This document shows positions 7,375-9,774 of a stretch of DNA of 9,774 bases, piece after piece. Position 1 is the stretch's first letter. The number at the start of each line of letters is the position of its first letter. The notes beneath the pieces were generated by a model. That model did no database searches. It saw nothing but the letters and a program-made list of their open reading frames with translations, and was not told the origin of the DNA. Position numbers and translations under genes: made by a program. This DNA comes from Saprospiraceae bacterium (GTDB taxonomy: Bacteria; Bacteroidota; Bacteroidia; Chitinophagales; Saprospiraceae): NCBI GenBank assembly GCA_023300835.1, contig JALZVB010000335.1, forward strand, positions 1-9,774, read 5' to 3'.

Positions 7375-8424
7375 TCAGAAGGTTGGGCAATGCACACCAG
7401 ATTCTTCATACTCCCCAGAGAACCTTATCGAAAATTCAAACGCATTAAACCCAAAGCTGCTGTCAAAACTATCTCTGAAATGTATGTCATAAGATAGCCC
7501 AAATAAAAATTGACCTTGACCTATGCCTATCAATGGTGTTATTTTTTCGGGATGGAAGTTGTCCAAATCATCCACCGCAGTTACCCATAAACCTACTAAG
7601 AAACTGTTATTGGATTCCTTGAATCTATAATCTAGATTAGTCCCTAGAGCCAGCTGAGAATTTTCTCCTTGTTGTTGATATACAATTCTAGGTTGTAAAG
7701 ACATACGATATTTCAGTTGCTTGTCGATACTGGCATGGAACACAGTTTTGTTAGTCAGTGTTTGCGATATGTCGATAGCAGGGTTAGGTGTTGATTGCCC
7801 ATTGAAAAATGAAAAATTAGGTTCTGTAACATGGTGAATGGCAGCACCGATATAATAACTGCTTTTCTCTCCTAAGAAAGCGTAATTAATTCCTAGTGAA
7901 ATATCCATTTTCCCAAAGTTATTGGGTGGTAAAGATTCTGAAGTTAATCCTTCATAACCATTTGTTTGGTTGAATTGATCTTCAAAAGTTAATCTGTCGT
8001 AACTGATGTTTCGCTGTATGATACCTAATTTCATTCCTGCACCTAGAAAAGAGTTAGATTTTTTACCCAAATGCTTATGATATGCAAAGTAACTTGACAA
8101 CTTGCTTGTACTGTGTTGAAACTCTGAAACCTTATCACTTACGAAGTACAAGCCTACACCGAAGGAATCCTTGGTTTTCAATTTACCGATATTCACATTT
8201 AACCTTGTGTCACCACCTGCTGCAAAAGTCTTGTATGGACTTTCAAGAGCAGAGTTCCACTGATCACGATATACAGCTGTCATGCGATACGTACCATCAT
8301 ATGCTCCTGTAAGTGCAGGGTTGATATGCATTGGTAAGGCATAGAATTGTGAGAATTGTTCATCTTGAGCTGAGATGACTAAACTCATACAGCTAATAAA
8401 AACAATATATAGATAACTTTTCAT
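7375..8424 (-). CDS. PorP/SprF-family type IX secretion system membrane protein
   Basis: A 349-residue protein with a type I signal peptide cleaved near residue 19 (SA|QDEQ). It then shows the family opening QFSQFYALPMHINPALTG (24-40), many alternating beta strands typical of an outer-membrane barrel, and the family ending, a beta strand (FEFSIRFSG) followed by the terminal CPTF. PorP/SprF proteins sit in the outer membrane with the T9SS. Genomes carry several paralogues, often each next to a large secreted protein whose export or anchoring it serves. Here the nearest large cargo candidate is the HYR/lectin gene, about 4 kb away and not adjacent, so pairing is only a suggestion. The ATG at 8424 is preceded by AT-rich DNA with no strong Shine-Dalgarno site, as is usual in Bacteroidota. 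Confidence 0.92.
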   Translation of the reverse strand: MKSYLYIVFISCMSLVISAQDEQFSQFYALPMHINPALTGAYDGTYRMTAVYRDQWNSALESPYKTFAAGGDTRLNVNIGKLKTKDSFGVGLYFVSDKVSEFQHSTSKLSSYFAYHKHLGKKSNSFLGAGMKLGIIQRNISYDRLTFEDQFNQTNGYEGLTSESLPPNNFGKMDISLGINYAFLGEKSSYYIGAAIHHVTEPNFSFFNGQSTPNPAIDISQTLTNKTVFHASIDKQLKYRMSLQPRIVYQQQGENSQLALGTNLDYRFKESNNSFLVGLWVTAVDDLDNFHPEKITPLIGIGQGQFLFGLSYDIHFRDSFDSSFGFNAFEFSIRFSGEYEESGVHCPTF

Positions 8425-8461
8425 AGTTTAAAATTACAATTTATTTTCAGGCTAATGTATT

Positions 8462-8479
8462 CATGATTAACATGATTAA
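8462..8479. repeat. Tandem 9-bp direct repeat upstream of the PorP-like gene
   Basis: CATGATTAA occurs twice head to tail (8462-8470 and 8471-8479), 38 bp upstream of the PorP-like start codon at 8424. Read on the minus strand it is TTAATCATG twice. The place is right for a promoter-proximal binding site of the minus-strand genes, but a chance repeat in AT-rich DNA is possible. Confidence 0.25.
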
Positions 8480-8656
8480 ACTTATTTAAGGTGTAGAGCG
8501 ACTGAGGTATATTTTAAGCAATTACTTACTTAATACGGTATTTTTATCTGTTTGTTGTTAAATGAGAGTCCTTCTATATCAGAGTTTCATTATTCACATG
8601 AGAAAAAGCCTTAATCTTAGTTGTTTTCTTTTATAAGGGTATATGTGTTAAAACAA

Positions 8657-8685
8657 TTGATTAAGAGGTTGTATTTTTACTTTTA
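8657..8685 (+). promoter_or_regulatory. Candidate Bacteroidota-type promoter for the NlpC/P60 gene
   Basis: TTG at 8657-8659 and TACTTTTA at 8678-8685 are separated by 18 bases, close to the Bacteroidota housekeeping pattern TTG-N19-TAnnTTTG (last base A instead of G). Transcription would begin near 8690-8693. That leaves about 24 bases before the ATG at 8716 but only about 9 before the TTG at 8701, which supports the ATG as start. AT-rich spacers yield such matches by chance. Confidence 0.35.
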
Positions 8686-8715
8686 TAAAAGTAGAGTGAT
8701 TTGGCAAGGCCCAAA

Positions 8716-9504
8716 ATGAGTGATTATGCGATATGTTCTATCAGTGTAGCTTGTGTACGACAAGCGGCGGATGATAATGCGGTGTTGACTACTCAGGTAC
8801 TTTTTGGAGAACCCATAAGAGTCATAGAAAGAAAGAAGCGTGACTGGTACAGAATTGAGTGCCTGTGGGATAATGTAAAAGGTTGGATAGATCCCAAGCA
8901 ATTTCATTTCCTCAAGGCTTCAGAAACGCGTTTTATAGAAGCTTCTAGCACATTTGCTCTTGAGCATCTACACGGCCTTATTTCTCCTAATGGTGCTATT
9001 CCCATTTCCATTGGATCTAATCTATATAACTGTGATGGTATTAATGTCAAGTTGCCTTTTGGTAATTGTCAATACTCTGGGCAGATCGTTAGTGTGGCTC
9101 AGTCAAATGGTTCATTAAAGCTACTTACTAATATTGCAAAGCGTTATCTACACTGTCCACATATGAAAGGTGGGCGATCGATAATGGGCTTAGATGCAAC
9201 GGGTTATGTACAGATGGTGTATAAACTGATGGGGATTTCTCTTCCTCGTGATTGTGCTGGACAAGCATTACTAGGAGTAGACGTAGGTTTTGCTGGCCAG
9301 GGAGAACCTGGTGATTTGGCGTTTTTTGAAAAGGAAAATGGCGTTATTTCTCATGTAGGAATAGTCATAGAAAAAAATATGGTTATCCATGTCTATGGTA
9401 AAGTAAGAATAGATCATCTAGATCAACAAGGCATTTTCAATAAAACTAAAAAGCGGTATCTGTTCAAGCTTAGAACATTAAGAAGAATAGCTACTTTCAG
9501 TTAG
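8716..9504 (+). CDS. SH3b-NlpC/P60 family protein lacking the catalytic cysteine (predicted inactive)
   Basis: From the ATG at 8716 the product has 262 residues. The frame extends five codons upstream to a TTG at 8701, but ATG fits better: it gives the usual family opening MSDYAICSISVACVR and a reasonable leader. Residues about 1-65 form a bacterial SH3-type domain ending WDNVKGWIDPKQF, which in the family binds cell-wall peptide. A linker follows, then an NlpC/P60 fold (about 140-262) with GGRS, GYVQMVYKL, LPRD, GDLAFF, SHVGIV and the ending GKVRIDHLDQQGIFN. In active relatives the first helix starts D-C-S-G, with the cysteine as nucleophile; here it is D-A-T-G (alanine codon GCA at 9196-9198, residue 161). 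The histidine of SHVGIV (H213) and H225 are kept. The usual YLWGG is HMKGG. No signal peptide is seen. The fold is clear, but peptidoglycan-peptide hydrolysis is unlikely; a binding or scaffold role is inferred. The stop overlaps the convergent receiver gene by 4 bp. Confidence 0.88.
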   Translation: MSDYAICSISVACVRQAADDNAVLTTQVLFGEPIRVIERKKRDWYRIECLWDNVKGWIDPKQFHFLKASETRFIEASSTFALEHLHGLISPNGAIPISIGSNLYNCDGINVKLPFGNCQYSGQIVSVAQSNGSLKLLTNIAKRYLHCPHMKGGRSIMGLDATGYVQMVYKLMGISLPRDCAGQALLGVDVGFAGQGEPGDLAFFEKENGVISHVGIVIEKNMVIHVYGKVRIDHLDQQGIFNKTKKRYLFKLRTLRRIATFS

Positions 9505-9774
9505 AATGGATGCTCTGATGTGTTTGGATTTTTAATCATAAGACAGTTCCTGAGCCAGAAATCATCAATTAAAGCTACGAGTTCAAATATCTTTTCAATA
9601 TCCACAGGCTTAGAAAGGTATGCATTGGCACCATATTCATAGCATTTTTCAATATCACTTTTTAACTTAGATGTGGTGAATACAATGACAGGAATCTTCT
9701 TGAAGATAAGATCCTTCTTTACTTCACGTATCACCTGCTGACCTGATATTTTAGGGAGATTAAGATCGGAAGAG
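9501..9774 (-). CDS. Rcp1-like response regulator receiver domain, 5' end cut by right edge
   Basis: The C-terminal 90 or so codons of a CheY-like single-domain response regulator. Visible are DLNLPKISGQQVI (the D, codon 9765-9767, is the expected phosphorylated aspartate), IPVIVFTTS with the switch threonine/serine, GANAYLSKP with the conserved lysine and cis-proline, and FELVALIDDFWL, the usual end of the Rcp1-like group. No output domain follows: after FWL only about 17 residues remain. These proteins relay a phosphoryl signal, often from a phytochrome-like or hybrid histidine kinase encoded next to them, which would lie beyond the right edge. The N-terminal half with its acidic pocket is missing. 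The first two in-frame residues at the edge come from adapter-like bases and should not be trusted. A GTG at 9734 is an internal valine, not the start. Confidence 0.88.
   Translation of the reverse strand, partial: SSDLNLPKISGQQVIREVKKDLIFKKIPVIVFTTSKLKSDIEKCYEYGANAYLSKPVDIEKIFELVALIDDFWLRNCLMIKNPNTSEHPF
9763..9774 (+). other. Residual Illumina adapter sequence at contig end
   Basis: The last 12 bases, AGATCGGAAGAG, are identical to the first 12 bases of the standard Illumina TruSeq adapter and stop exactly at the window end. In the receiver gene running through it, the family pattern holds up to the D-L-N-L-P aspartate and then turns into two serines where hydrophobic residues are expected, which agrees with a switch from genome to adapter. 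Up to five bases (AGATC) may be shared by chance between genome and adapter. Confidence 0.88.

Noticed and set aside
8701..8715. TTG at 8701 as the NlpC/P60 start, adding five residues
   Set aside because: The ATG at 8716 gives the normal family N-terminus and a more reasonable distance from the candidate promoter.
9501..9734. Receiver gene starting at the GTG of 9734 as a complete 77-residue protein
   Set aside because: The frame continues upstream with the conserved D-L-N-L-P-K-I-S-G segment, so the GTG is an internal valine of a protein cut by the contig end.
1..9774. CRISPR array, tRNA/rRNA genes, insertion sequence or phage module
   Set aside because: No short regular direct repeats with spacers, no recognisable tRNA or rRNA segment, and no intact transposase, integrase or phage gene could be seen on either strand.

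Overview
The window looks like a piece of a low-GC, AT-rich Bacteroidota genome, most likely a marine or free-living Saprospiraceae/Flavobacteriia-like organism. The evidence is a PorP/SprF-family type IX secretion (T9SS) outer-membrane protein, a very long secreted protein built from HYR/Ig-like modules ending in a C-type lectin domain, a TlpA-like thioredoxin lipoprotein, a Bacteroidota-style SH3b-NlpC/P60 protein and an Rcp1-like response regulator. The lineage below phylum is inferred from protein style only.

Layout. Positions 1-3464 (minus strand) hold the first 1154 codons of a giant, cysteine-rich, signal-peptide-bearing surface protein. Its 3' end lies beyond the left edge. It has six repeats of a paired module (about 171 residues each, two of them an exact 513-bp period), then a seventh HYR segment into which a C-type lectin domain begins just before the edge. 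Positions 3465-4488 carry no intact gene: there are perfect palindromes near 3606-3656 and two short minus-strand open frames that look like gene remnants. Then comes lipB (4489-5211, plus), whose end overlaps by 12 bp the end of a YdfG-like short-chain dehydrogenase (5964-5200, minus).

Three minus-strand genes follow each other with gaps of about 58-59 bp and may be one transcript read right to left: PorP/SprF-like protein (8424-7375), thioredoxin-fold lipoprotein (7316-6024) and the dehydrogenase (5964-5200). A 291-bp divergent spacer separates porP from a plus-strand NlpC/P60 protein (8716-9504) in which the catalytic cysteine is replaced by alanine. That gene overlaps by 4 bp the end of a response-regulator receiver gene (minus) cut by the right edge.

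The last 12 bases (9763-9774) are identical to the start of the common Illumina adapter, so the right end is probably a contig end with residual adapter. The most interesting biological points are the predicted pseudo-enzyme NlpC/P60 protein and the giant HYR/lectin protein, a plausible T9SS cargo, encoded close to a PorP/SprF gene and a thioredoxin lipoprotein. Any functional link among these is inference.
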